Positions 13,501 through 28,500 of a stretch of DNA of 64,000 bases are shown here, piece after piece; within the stretch, counting starts at the first letter, position 1; each line of letters starts with the position of its first letter. The notes beneath the pieces are model-generated. The model had not been told where the DNA came from, did not search any database, and was given only the letters and a program-made list of their open reading frames with translations. The stretch is from Limnoperna fortunei (taxonomy: Eukaryota > Mollusca > Bivalvia > Mytilida > Modiolidae), in assembly GCA_944474755.1 (NCBI GenBank), contig OX104115.1, positions 69,912,993-69,976,992 on the forward strand. Reading direction: 5' to 3'. The position numbers and the translations under genes are program-made.

Positions 13501-16500
13501 TCTTTGTCACATAGTGCCATTGTGCACCTGATATTTAACATTTTGGTTGTAATGATATTTGGGGTTTACTATAGAAAAACATGGACTTTGTCATTGACAT
13601 GAGGGAAGCGGGGTATCAGTTAGTGAGTATTGCTCACAGTTTTTTCTATATGTTATATATAGGTTATTTATTATTATTACTAAAGTTACTGCACACATAG
13701 AACAAATCACAACTTTTTTTAACTTAATAAATCCCATTACACATTTCAAGTACAAACTGCACAGAGAAATTATAATGCTACAAACATTCAGTTTAATTAA
13801 ATCAATAACATATGGATAAGAGGGAGATACATCAGATTGCCACCCTCTCATCTGTTTAAGGAATATTTCTTAATTTCTAAACAGTTGTAGGATATAACAT
13901 GGTTTTGTTCTGTTTATGTCATATAAACTGTGAAGCACCTTATGAATGGTGTAAACATACCCAAACCAGGTTATAGAGTATAATCTGTTCAGAAATTTTA
14001 AATATTCCTTATAATTTAATTTTAACTATAAATCTTAACTATGTTAATGCTAAAAACATCTGTGACATAATGAGACTATTTGAATTTTAACAGGGTATTT
14101 CAATAGGTCATGTGACAAATGCATTTTATATCGTATAATATGATTGCTCCATTTGAAAAAAGCAAATTTAATTATATATTTATATAATGTTATTTTGTTT
14201 ACAGAGACCTCCAGAGAGTCTGCAACTATTGATGAGGTAGGTGTCATTGAGGAAAACATGCAGGATTAATGCTCAGAACAGTTTGACAAGTCACAATATA
14301 ATAGATTTCTCAGCAACTACTAATCACAACCACTTGATATTTTAGTCAATTCAGTGATGTGAATAGCGGGGGTTTACTGAGTGAGCAGTAGCTCACAGGT
14401 TTCTTGTTTTTTAAACGTTGTGTGAGTACCTTCTCCTGAGAATGACAAAATTGCATTTGAACTCCATTTGGTTTTAATTTTTTAGCTCACCTGGACGGAA
14501 GGTCCATGTGAGCTTTTGCTATCACTTGGCGTCCGTCGTCTGTCGTCCGTCGTAAACTTTTTCAAAAATCTTCTCCTCTGAAACCACTGGGCCAATTTTT
14601 TTCAAACTTGGCCACAATCATCCTTAGGGTTCCTAGTTTCAAGTTTGTACCCAGGGTGTTGATCAACAGACAAATATGGCCGCTGTTACTAAAAATAGAA
14701 CATGGGGGTCAACACAGGTTTTTGATCATTATCTAAAAAACTATAATAGCTATAGAGAAAACCGTTACTTCAAATTGATCAGCACATTAAGGTCTACAAT
14801 AGTTGCTATTAGTGCGAAGTTGTGTATTGGCGTCTTGTAGGAGTTATCGCCCTTTTTTGACGATTTTTGACAAAAATTTTGGTATTTACAATATAACCTT
14901 AAAACTATACGAGGTAGAGTGAAACTGTAAATGGCAAAAATGATCAGCAATAAAAGCCCTACAATTCACTTGATTGGTCTGAAATTGTCAGATGACTCCT
15001 TATATGAGTTATTGCCCTTAAATGGTAATTTTTTATGAAATTTTCCGTTTTTTTCCTGTAACTTTAAAACTATAACAGCTAGAGTAAAACTGTAAATAGC
15101 AAAAATGATCAACAATACAAGCCCTACAATTCACTGTATTAGTTTGAAATTGTAAGATGACTCCTTATAGCTTATAGGAGTTATTGCCCTTAAATGGCAA
15201 TTTTTTATGAAATTTTCCGTTTTTGTCCTGTAACTTGAAAACTATAGCAGCTAGATTGAAACTGTAAATTGCACAAATGATCAGCAATAAAGACCCTATA
15301 ATTCTCTTGATTGATTTGAAATTGTCAGACAACTCCTTAAATAAGTTATTGCCCATAAATGACAATTTTTTATGAAATTTTCCGTTTTTGTCCTGTAACT
15401 TAAAAACTGTAACAGCTAGAGTGAAACTGTTAATAGCAAAAATGATCAGCAATACAAGCCCTACAAATTATTATTTAAGTCTGAAATTGTCAGATGACTC
15501 CTTATAGGAGTTATTGCCCTTAAATTGCAATTTTTTATGAAATTTTCTGTTTTTGTCCTGTAACTTAAAAACCATAACAGCTAGAGTGAAATAATAAAAT
15601 GCAAAAATGATCAGCAAAAAAGCCCTACAATTCATTTAATAGGTCTGAAATTGTCTGATGACTCCTTATAGGGGTTATTGCCCTTAAATGACAATTTTGT
15701 TGTGAAATTTTCCATTTTTGTCCTGTAACTTGAAAACTATAGTAGCTAGATTAAAACTGTAAATTGCACAAATGATCAGCAATAGAAGCCCTACAAATGA
15801 TTGCTTAGTTTCATTATGAATTTGGACAAATGAACAGTTTTTTAATTATAAATTAGTCTATAACGCACCTATAAGTAGAGTAAAACTGTAAATTTCTAAA
15901 GTACCCTAAAGGACAATGCCTAAAAACCATTTAATTTTCAGAAATTGTAGATGGCACCTTATAGGAGTTATTGCATTTAACAAATTTTTTGAAGAAATGT
16001 TTAGTTTTTGCACAGTAACTTAAAAGCTATAACAACTAGACTGAAACTGTTAATTTCAAAAATTTTAATATAGTTTAAGTCATTTGGATTCCAGGTGAGC
16101 GATTACAGGCTCCTGGGAGCCTCTAGTTTTTTTAAATTAGACTTTTTTAATTGTCTGATAATGTTTTGATGTCTTGCAAACAAAAGTTGGCAGACATATA
16201 GATTTTCAATACGTTCCTCCATTCGTTTCTTCATTCATTTACCCGTTGTTCCCACCTCAGGGTTACATTTGCGTGTAAGATTTTTTTTTATAGGAAGATG
16301 ACTTCACATCTTAATGAAACTTGGTACACAGTAACAACATGGTGAGATCTCTTCTCTCTTAAATTCTGTGAACTGTACCAAATGTTTTACGCTTGAAAAT
16401 ACTCAGAAAAAGGGGGTCGTTTACCAATACGTGCCTCCTACCGCAGGTCGGGGGTTCTCTCCTTGTACTCCGGCTTCCTCCCCCAATAAAAACTGGACGC

Positions 16501-19500
16501 CATGATATAGCTGAAAAATTGCTGAAAGTGGCGTTAAAACACCATCAAACAAACAAAAACAAAAACCAATATGTGCCAAGTGGTACATCAGTTGCAGAGA
16601 CACATTTTCTTGTTTGTTAACATTTATGATTTTTTTGCAGTCGATGGCTTTGAGATTGAGGGCAGAGATCACACTTGAAGGTCATCTGTTAAAAACCGGT
16701 CCAAAAAACAGAAATGGTAGGAATTTTCAGTTATTATAAGTCTGATTTATTTGTTCAGGTAAATCAATGTGAAGAAAAGTCTGTGTTAATTCTATTACAC
16801 ATAGTCTTTCTCCTGTAATTTAGTGGTTTGCTATGAAAAAATCTTATGTTTAAAAATTATTCTTATAGACATGCACATTAAAGTCTTAATTCTATGTGAT
16901 GAAAAGTCATCAGTCATTAGTATTGTAGGGTGAATATTCAAATATTCAAGTATTGTTTTTGGGAGGTGGTATTATTCATGACAAATATCGTGTTTAATAT
17001 TATTATTATCGTCCTGAATATGGATGAAATATTGCGTGCTGGACATTTAACAAACATTCAATCAATCAATCAAAATTGTTGAAATCTTGAGTGATGATAA
17101 TTTCAGATCAGATATTGCATTTATCCATTTTATTGGCTGGATTTCATGGAGTGAAAATCCGCGTTATAAAATGGTGAATGTCGGCCAGGCGGGTGTGCGG
17201 CCGGGGAAAAAGTTTTCGTAACAGTTTTCTCAGCAACTACTAATCACAGCCTCTTGATATTTGGTATGTAGCATCAGCATGGGGTCCCATACCGTGGGAT
17301 TTAATTTCAGGTCTGTCGCTCACCTACTTCCTGTTACCAACTTAGTTAATTTTAACGAAATCCAGCCATTTCTATCTTTAATTGATTTTTGTCTCGCCTG
17401 CGACGTTTCGTCGCTGGAGGCGAGACATATGTATGGGAATCCGGCGGCGGCGGCGTAAACACTTGACATCTTGGTTCATATATTTGTAAGCCCAAGCCCT
17501 AGGTCCATCAAATTTGGTCCAGAGGTAGCTTATGATGAGTACTTGCCAGTCAGTCACCTGTCACCTGACCTTGACCTCAATTTCACGGTCCAGCGACTAC
17601 GTTAAAGTTTTTGGGTTACGACAGTTCCTCTGTAACTATGCATGGTAGGATGACAATATTTGGTGTATAGGTTGCTGATGACTAGTACATGACTGTCTGG
17701 TAGGTGTCACATGACCTTGACCTCAATTTCACGGTCCAGCGACTACGTTAAAGTTTTTGGGTTACGACAGTTCCTCTGTAACCACGCATGGTAGGATGAC
17801 AATATTTGGTATATAGGTTGCTGATGACTAGTACATGACTGTCTGGTAGGTGTCACCTGACCTTGACCTCAATTTCACGGTCCAGCGACTACGTTAAAGT
17901 TTTTGGGTTACGACAGTTCCTCTGTAACCACGCATGGTAAGATGACAATATTTGGTGTATAGGTTGCTGATGACTAGTACATGACTGTCTGGTAGGTGTC
18001 ACCTGACCTTGACCTCAATTTCACGGTCCAGTGACTACGTTAAAGTTTTTGGGTTACGGCAGTTACTCTGTTACCACGCATGGTAGAATGACAATCTTTG
18101 GTATATAGGTTGCTGATGACTAGTACATGACTGTCTGGTAGGTTCCACCTGACCTTGACCTCAATTTCACGGTCCAGCGACTACGTTAAAGTTTTTGGGT
18201 TACGACAGTTCCTCTATAACCACACATGGTAGGATGACAATATTTGGTATATAGGTTGCTAATGACTAGTACATGACTGTCTGGTAGGTGTCACTTGACC
18301 TTGACCTCAATTTCACGGTCCAGCGACTACATTAAAGTTTTTGGGTTACGGCAGTTTCTCTGTAACTATGCATGGTAGGATGACAATATTTGGTATATAG
18401 GTTGCTGATGAATACTACATGACTGTCTATTAGTTTCCACCTGACCTTGACCTCAATTTCACGGTCCAGCGACTACGTTAAAGTTTTTGGGTTACGGCTG
18501 TTCCCCTGTAACTATGCATGGTATGGTGACAATATTTCGTATACAGGCCGCTGCTGATATTTAATGCTATTTACGTAATGCTTATGATGAAATTTATTTT
18601 CGTTACTGATGCGGAATGCAGGCGAGACATTTTTCTGTGTCCACACTTGTTTTATGTAAAATCTGTAAAAAATATAATTTAAAATGTATTTAATTGTAGT
18701 TTGTGGCAGCAATCATTATGTTTTTAATTTTACAGCATTCATGGACAGATATTGTGTAATAGAACATGGATGTCTGCGATACTTTGTCAATGAAAAGGTA
18801 GGTCTACACTTGGACAATATAATTTATGTATACAAGACACTGTAACAAGGATATACACTAACTTTTTTATTATGGTTGCATACATGTGATATCTCACGGC
18901 GTGAGACAAAAACTCATGAAATTCTGAAGGTCCCCACGCTCTCACGGCGTGAGACAACGATCTCACGCAAAACAAATAATGTAAAGTAAAAGAAAATTGA
19001 TATTATTTCAGCACGAAGCATCTTGCTATTTCATAAGCCGCCATCTTTGTTTACAATAGATTTTGCATTGAGCGGTAGATAAATCCCGAGATTATCGAAA
19101 TTACACTATTGATTATTCTCGGTGTTACTAAATTAAGGAATATGGTCAAAATTAATTGGAAATAAAAGTGACGATGTTTTTTAAGTGGTAAATACAAGTT
19201 TATTAATTAATTAAGAATTAGTTCCAAGACAAAAAAATATTTGTTCATCAATAAATTAAGAATTTGTTCAAAGGAAATAATATTTTTAAAGTTTATTTTG
19301 TACAACAATTTCTACTATTAACTCATGATAGATTTGTAAGGTCACCTAAATGGGAACATTCATGTACATAATGCTGGCTATAATTTTTATCTAACACAAA
19401 ATTTAGTCCAGTCTCACACATTGGGCTGAGAGAAATATCACATGTATGTGGTTGCCACCTGGTGCCAGTGAAAAAGTTATGTGCCCACATGTTTTCATAT

Positions 19501-22500
19501 TTTTTTTATATAAAAAAGCATACATTGGAACAAATTAAAATTTTTCAATAAAATAAATGTTTCATTGTCCTTAATACAAAATTTGATTGAATTATAAATG
19601 AAGTAGAACATGTTGTAAAAAATGGCATGATTGTTTAATATTATGTAATTCAATTCCTTAATAGTTATGTATTTAATGTAAAATGCACTGTTAAAAGTAT
19701 TTAAACAGATTCAAATTTAGTTTTTTGAAATTGATTGTCAAAGTACTAATTTTTATTATGTTTAAATCATTGCAATACTCATTTCATACTAGTTGCATTA
19801 TATTTACAATCTCCGGCAAGGAGTTCTTGTCCCATCCAGAAATGTTCATATTTTCTTTTGCTCTAAGCTCTTTGTACACACTAAAAGTCATACAGGTACC
19901 AGCTTACATGTGTGGTTTGTAAACATGATTAACATGATTAACATGGCACGGTAACAAAATATTATGAATTCTGACCAAAACGGGAATAAAACTGTAAGGG
20001 GACATACCGCTACTGTTAAGAATGACAGGGCGAAATTTGTGGATACAGAATGGCCCTAACATCACACATTTGATTGCAACCTGGATAAGCACTGAAATAT
20101 ACTGTATTAGAAAATTGTCAGAAAATATAGTTTTATTTGTACATGCCCTTACTTTACATTTTTATGCCCCCGCGACGACATGTCGGAGGCATTAAGTTTT
20201 ACTCATGTCCGTCCGTCCGAACGTATGTACGTACGTACGTCCCAACGAATTTCCGTCAAGCTTTTCTCTGAAACAGTATATGAGAACAATTTGAAATTGG
20301 TTCAGTATCACAAGTTTTACGTCCTAAGCAACTTTCAGACCTGTCGGACAACTACTTCCTGTTTGGGACTTCATTTGTACGTAAAAACGTTCGTCCGTAT
20401 GTACGAATTTCTGTCAAGCTTTTCTCAAAAACCGTACATGAGAACAATTTGAAATTTGGCAGGGTGGTTCAGTATCCCAAGTTGTTTGTCCTAAGTAACT
20501 TTCAGACCTGTCGGACAACTACTTCCTGTTTGGGACTTCATTTAGCGGGGGCATCTGTGTCCCATGGACACATTCTTCCATTTTTTTACAATATATAAAT
20601 ATAGTTTTATTCGGTAATAAAATAATATATTTTATACCCCAAAAAAGAATGGAAGAAAAAGCATTATCTGGGATAAAAGGTTTTTGAGCACAAGCTAATG
20701 ATAACATATATTTATCATTGTTAGCAAGGACAAAGGATACTTCAGTGACTAACATAATACAGCTATTAATTATTTGTGTGTGTTAATCATCAATAAGTCA
20801 ATCAATTAATCACATATAAAGATGAATTTTATCTTCCTACCTATCAAATTAAATAAAATGAACTGATTATTATCAGGTATTGGGACCTGGAAATTCTCCC
20901 GTCACTTCTTATAGTCAGTATTAAAAAGTTTATGGGTTTTTGATTTCAGTCATCAACAGCACGAGACAGTATAGAAAATGAAAGTATGTTATGTGTTCAA
21001 TCTGTGATAAATATAGAAAGGTAAGTAATTTAGTATTATCAAAGTACTTTGATACTTTAAATTTCGCCCATTTAAAAAATTAAAGTTCAAACAAATTTGC
21101 AATGTGACATTTTCAACAAAGTTTTTTTAAGACTGACAAAACAAAAGTCCATTATACATTTACATGGCCTTATTTATGTATTTAGTCATTGATCTTTATT
21201 TCTGGCATGTCAACACTGGGTTCATGAGTTCAAGCTTGACATTAGGCAAGGTTTACATGTCCAACCCTAATTGACAACGTCTGTCTTACTGTTAATGGTC
21301 GAGGTTCATACTAAGTACTCCAAGGTACCAGTCTTACTGTTAATGGTCGAGGTTTGTACTAAGTACTCCAAGGTACCAGTCTTACTGTTAATGGTCGAGG
21401 TTTGTACTAAGTACTCCAAGGTACCAGTCTTACTGTTAATGGTCGAGGTTCGTACTAAGTACTTCAAGGTACCAGTCTTACTGTTAATGATCGCGGTTTG
21501 AACTTAGTACTCCAAGGTACCAGTCTTACTGTTACGGGTCGAGGTTTGTACTAAGTACTCCAAGGTACCAGTCTTACTGTTAATGGTCGAGGTTTGTACT
21601 AAGTACTCCAAGGTACCAGTCTTACTGTTAATGGTCGAGGTTCGTACTAAGTACTCCAAGGTACCAGTCTTACTGTTAATGGTCGAGGTTTGTACTTAGT
21701 ACTCCAAGGTACCAGTCTTACTGTTAATGGTCAAGGTTCGTACTAAGTACTCCAAGGTACCAGTCTTACTGTTAATGGTCGAGGTTTGTACTTAGTACTC
21801 CAAGGTACCAGTCTTACTGTTAATGGTCGAGGTTTGTACTTAGTACTCCAAGGTACCAGTCTTACTGTTAATGGTCGAGGTACTAGTTTTACTGTTAAGG
21901 GTTGAGGTTCATACTAAGTACTCCAAGGTACCAGTTTTACTGTCAATGGTCAAGGTTTGTACTTAGTACTCCCAGGTACCAGTCTTACTGTTGATGATCG
22001 AGGTTCGTACTAAGTACTCCAGTATTCTCCCTATATACATGTACAAAGTAGATTTTATGATATGGTTGAAAAGTTACTTAAAAGAACATAAAACATCAAA
22101 CGAACAAACATGCATTTAATTTTAAATAATTAATATTGATTTGTAAATTAAGTGGGATGTTTCCATTGAGCTTCATTTTTTCGTAAGTTTCATGGTTGCG
22201 TGGTTTTGGACTTTAAAAAAACTTGTTTTGAGTGTACTAGTTAACATTTATTATAGTGTACACATTCACATGTATGTTTTATGGGAATGGTTTTTTTTTC
22301 CACCAAATTTAGTAAATTATGCTTGCTTTGCTTAATAAATTTAAGATAGTGTTTAATTACTATTAATATAATGTTTTTAGTTAACAAAACAGTATTTACT
22401 GCATGTTTCAGACAATCAGAGTTCATACATATTTTAAGTTAGTAAATTTTTTTATTAATTTCTGCAATTTATTTAAGATATGACACAGATTATTATTTAA

Positions 22501-25500
22501 TAGTTATAACAAAATAAATAATGAACAGGTCATAATAAAACAGTTCTTCTTTATAAAATTTATATATAAGCTACCATTATTCCTCTAGGCCATCCAGACA
22601 TACAGTAAATTTTGACAAACTTTTCCATAATATTGTTAACATGGGTACAAAGCTAGAAGTTCTGACAGATGAAAGGTTTGTGGTTCGGCAGATGTTGTAT
22701 ATATGTCATGCATTTCTATGTTTGTACTGAATGAAGGCACCTTTATATTCTTAGTGTAGCATTCTGTGAAATATATGCATTGTCATGAAACTTCCATCAG
22801 TGATTTAAATTAGATCATTGCTTTCAGTTTGGATGACGGAACTTACAAGAATGTGTGAGTTGTGGGATACAAATAATACATGTTTTATGCCAACATAAAA
22901 ACAGTCTGCTTTACAAAACAATTTTTTTAAAGTCTTCTTGTTTTCTTCATTGAGGCATGATGAGATTTCATGCTGTCATTAAGTATATTTATACTTTGAG
23001 AAAGAATTTTTCATCAACTATATTTTCTTGTAAGCAAAGAAATAGGGTATGGTGGGGGGGTGGAGGGGGTGTTGGAATAAGTAATTGGCCTTTAGTGTGA
23101 AGAAATAAGAGTAATGCTCTAATATCCTTTTTTCTCTATATACCCTATATAAATAAAAAGTTCTCATCAGATGCAGACTGTGTTGTGTAGGTGCTTATTT
23201 AATCATACCGTGTCTGTGTAAGTGCCCATTCAATCATACACTGTTTGCTTTAGTGTTGATCCCTGCTCATGATATGCATACTAGGATCAATATCAGTGGC
23301 TGTTCATGTCACAGAATTGATATTTATATCGACTTGCTTTTTTCTATCACAATACTTGTTAAAAGAAAACAGATGGAAAAAAGTTTATGAATGATAAAAA
23401 AAGTATCTGCTTACTTTTAAAAAGCATCGGCTTGCTTTTTTCATCAACCTGACCGACATGTCACAATTGGGATGTTTCTATCTGCTTGCTGTTTTCTATT
23501 GCGATACTTGTTAAAAGCATCGCTATACTTATTTAAAGAATTGTGTTTCTAGTTAAGATATAAATATCCCTATTGTGACAAGAATGGCCACTGATAGGTC
23601 AATCAACTCAGGTCATGTTGGCTTAAGTGTTCATACAATGCAAACTGTTCTTTGACAGTAAGTATGTATTCATAATATACATGTATGCTTAAAATTATGG
23701 TTTATGTATATGTAAAACTTCAGATCGATACTTAGTCCCAGAGTACGCCAATTATCAATCAGGAGAAGTATAAGACCAAATGGCATGAAAAGGTTTGTTT
23801 ACTGGGTCACATTTATCTCCCTTTATAGTTATCTCCCCTGTCTAGTGATCTTCCTTGCTATCTTGCATTATGCCAGTTGTATGTTTCATCTCTTCATAGT
23901 ATTTGTAATGCATTAGAAAGTATTATACATGGAAGTCAACAACACTTATAAAACAAGGTATAAGTCAAACTGAAATTATTTTTAAAAAGGTGCTTGGATC
24001 CATAGTTCTTTCTAGACTCTGCCATTAAACATGGCAATGGATATTAAACTACTAAAAGCTGTATAAAAATACACTTTAGTTTATTCAAAGTTACTTTAAA
24101 ATGAACTTATTTGGGAATGACAAATAAACTCAACCATCCCAAATGTAAGTTGTAGGAAAAATTGGTCAAACACACACTCTATCTTTTTTTATTAAGGCCA
24201 GCATACTTAAATAGTAACTTCAGTTTGTACAGTTAACAGTACCTTTTCAATAAACAGGTTCATGCATGTATCATATCAAGGTCTTAGACAATATTTTAAT
24301 TAAGTATGTTTGCTGTTTTTAATTAGGGTTATACTTGTGAGATTTTGAACTCCATAGTTTCATTCATTTTGATATATTAACATTTTTGCCCACTCACCTG
24401 CATTGGTCCTATTTTATTTTTTCATTATCTTTTATATCTTTTAAACAAAAATATTATGGAACATTAAATATTTCTTCATGGTTATTTCAGATAAATAGTA
24501 TCTTTACAAGTGGAAAGGCGAGACAAGAAAATATCAAACCCAAGGGCAAAGATATCTTTCCATCCCGAGGCTCTGTCGAGGTATTGGACAAACAGATATC
24601 TTTGCCCGATGGTTTCAGAATTTTCTTAAATCTACTTCCCACAAGTGATTTGATACTTTTTTCACCAGAGTTGCAAATTATTTAGGTATTACTTCAGTAT
24701 GTTTGGTGCCATTTGTGTATACGTAACAGTGACGTCCATGACGTGATAATAAGCTATCTCACCCAGGGAGACATTGAAATCTCACCAACAGGAAGTCACG
24801 ATATATTTATATTATTAATTGATAATTTTGCTGTATTTTAATTTGTCCAAAGTTTACCACGTGATATTTTGTATTTTGCGGATTGCACGGTTACTAAACA
24901 ACAAACAATGAACAGTGTTGAGCACAAAAGGTTTGCACCCTTAAATAATAGACTTTATATTATTATTTTTTTATGTGACAAATTAAAATAAAACAAAATG
25001 TTCAATTTATAATATAAAAAATACAGCCTTTCTGTTAGTCAATACAAGTTACATATATCGACCTCAAGTAAAAAATACAGCCTTTCTGTTAGTCAATACA
25101 AGTTACATATATCGACCTCGAGTTATATACTGTAAATCGGGTTATTTTGGTTGTAGTTTTATTTTGGCTTATTTGGCGCTTTTGGTGAAAGAGCCAAAAT
25201 TAAACACACCAAAATTAAGCATGCACCAAAATTTTACATGCCAAGATAGCTACCGATTAGACAATATCGTAAAGTCTATGGCTTAAAATACCGGTAATTA
25301 CAATTATACATTTAAATACACATTTCCTTATTTCCTTATAAAATTATTAAGAAAACACAATGTATGAATTTCTATTCATACACTGATTCTATACATACAT
25401 AATTATGTCCGGCTTATCATTTACTAATTAGACTCTGTTATCTATCCTATAAATAAAAATAACACCTTTATCGTCATTTAATCAAGATGTACTGCTGGAA

Positions 25501-28500
25501 TACAATAAAGGGATTAATATTTAAATCCGTGATCGTTAATTACTGACAGAAAGGAATTTAATGAACATTTGTTTTATATGATATGTGTGGTAATTACTTA
25601 CTCTAATAAAATTTAATTAAGGCATCGTTGCTGTAAGTGGATACGCGCAATCCACTCAAATTATTTACCAATTATATATTAAACACATATAATAACATTG
25701 CTCACTACTGCGAATTGAAAGTGACAAAAATTTAACACATCAGTTGGATAAAACACCAAAATAAAACACATGGCTTTTGAGAGAAAAACGTCAAAATATC
25801 CCGACGCCAAAATTACCCAATTTACGGTATCGACCTTGGACTACGTTCTCGATCGAAATACATCTCTCAGTTGATATAAACTTGTATTAACTAAATGAAA
25901 GGCTGTATTTGTATAATATACTTGGTTGAGAAACAAGACATCCAAAAAAAACTGAAAAATATAAAGAGACCTTTTTCCCACCAAATGTTCACTTATTCAT
26001 GTCTTTAAAATAAAAGCAGTGACCTGTGGTATTCTTTGGTATTCTTCATTCAAAAACCTTGTTATTATCATCAGCAAACATTCTTAACATTGATATACAT
26101 GTATCATACTCATTTTTTTGTGTTTTCTGGATTACAGACATATTTGAGGTCATTGTGATTTTTGTGTTTTCTGGATTACAGACATATTTGCGGTCATTGC
26201 GATTTTTGTGTTTTCTGGATTACAGACATATTTGCAGGTGTTCTTTTGTGGATTTTTGTATAAATTTTGTACAAAATAAATTTAATAGCATAAAATGTTT
26301 GCAGAATAAATAAAAGACAACATTTTTGAGCAAACTATAACAAAATTATGTTTTTAGTTTAAATTAAAAACTACATATTAACTAAATATTGATTTTTAGA
26401 TTGTATGAACAAAACAAACGACCTTGCTCATTGTGACTTCTCTCCCTTTTTGGACTTCCTGTAGGGTTGTGTAATATAACTCATGTAATAGATATGTGTA
26501 AGGTTAATTGTGTAATATTTGAAGCTATGATAAATATTTATGACATTTAATTAACCTTAAAATTAAAAAAAATCATATGCTTTTACAGTATTTTATCAAC
26601 AATATTTTTCTACTCTTAGGTCAGGTTTCATTTAACATGTACAAATATAATTTGGATTGAAAAAAAAAACAATAATTATATCTAATTGTCAATGATTTCT
26701 AGCACATATAATCTCCACATCATTGTATTTTACATAATGGGTAATGGCACACAAAATCAAAACAATATCAAGCACAGGATACTAACGGAAAAATTAACAA
26801 TTGGCATTGGACAATAATTTCGTTAATTACAGTTCAGCATGTATGGCATGAAATGCACCATATTATTATACTAATTATTAGATTTTCCAACCAATGAAAA
26901 ATCGGATTGGGGAAAATTAATATATGAAAATTTTGTTGATTGTATTAATGTCTTGAATGTTTCTTAAAAGTTTTGATTAATTGGTTATTTAAACACTACT
27001 AAAACTTGTTAATTATTACTTATCTGGGAATTAAAATTGTCTCAAAATTAATCCTGGTTCACCTATATTATAGTTGAACAAAATTTTCAGCTCAATGCTA
27101 TCTCAAACAATTTCAAATGTTAGATATTTTTTGCTCCTTTAAAACTTGTAAGTGCTCATTTTAGTCTTTTAGTGGTTTGATTGAAATTTCGTATATAAAG
27201 CTTAAGCACAATAATGTTTTTGAAGTTTGAAGATGAGACCTTGTAGTATATTTGTGGAGGAGTTATGCTTCTTTAACAACTTACAAAGTGTAGTTATTCA
27301 GACAAACAAAAACAAAAAACACAAAAACAGAAACTAAGAAGCCCTTACACAACAAAAACCATGAATGCAGTTTATTGTAACAAGAAATGATATTTCATGC
27401 TTGTATAAATATTTAAATATAATGTTTTTGGCTATATTTTAAAGACAAGTTTTTGTTTCTTAATGAATCTGTAAAATAATTATGATCAACCCTAACAAAT
27501 ATTTAATGACATTTTATGTACAGTTATTTTTGTGTAATTTGACCTTTGCTTTGTGTCTTTGTTGCTATGGGAAGGTCAGCAGTGAATGCTTTTTATGTAA
27601 ATTTTTAATCACATGATTTTAAGGTGACATATCAAATGATTTTGGGCCAATTTTGCAGTTTATTGAAAATGTTTAATTAGAAATTTAGTAATTTAATATA
27701 AATGGTAATAAATAAATGAATTCTATTTATAGCCAATTCAGGATGTAATATTATGAATCTAAGAAATTCATTGGAGCAACTGAACACAATTTCTCCTTAA
27801 CCGGTCATTCATGTTTATATGTTTATGTGTAAAAAATTTAAAATATTTTAAATATTTCATTTTGCTAGTACTAAATATATAGTTCAGTCACTCGAAGATG
27901 CCTTAATACTTACCAGTTTTTTTGTCTGTGTCATTTCAGATATCCTAATGCCTTTGAATTGAGCACCACCAAGGCTAACAATAGGACATACCTGTTTGCT
28001 GCTACCACCCCCGAGGAGAAAATGACGTGGATGAAGAAACTAACAATGGTTAGAAAATGTATTATAATTCAGGGTTGTACATTGATATAAATTATCAGTG
28101 TTTTGTAATTGCATTAGAAAAGGTACAATAAAGTTGTACCTAATTTAGTGTTGTCCACCCACATCACCAAGCGCAGTCATTGGTTCTGTCCAAATACTCA
28201 AGTGTATTACTGATGTTTACCATTCTTAATACAAAAAGGATTTCCTTTTTTCTAGCCATATTTTTATGCCCCCGCGACGACATGTCGGGGGGCATTAAGT
28301 TTTACTCATGTCCGTCCGTCTGTCTGTCCGTCTGTCCGCCCGCCCGTCTGTACGTCCGTACAAATTTCCGTCAAGCTTTTCTCAGAAACCGTACATCAGA
28401 ACAATTTGAAATTTGGCAGGGTGGTTAAGTATCACAAGTTATACGTCCTAAGCGACTTTCAGACCTGTTGGACAACTACCTCCTGTTTGGGACTTCCTTT

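Noticed and set aside
17460..18520. 146-bp repeats as a coding repeat protein
   Set aside because: 146 is not a multiple of 3 and all frames contain stops; it is the core of a transposable element.
24386..24685. Plus-strand 99-codon open frame
   Set aside because: Crosses a foldback element and has no homologous domain or splice logic with the ARAP phase.
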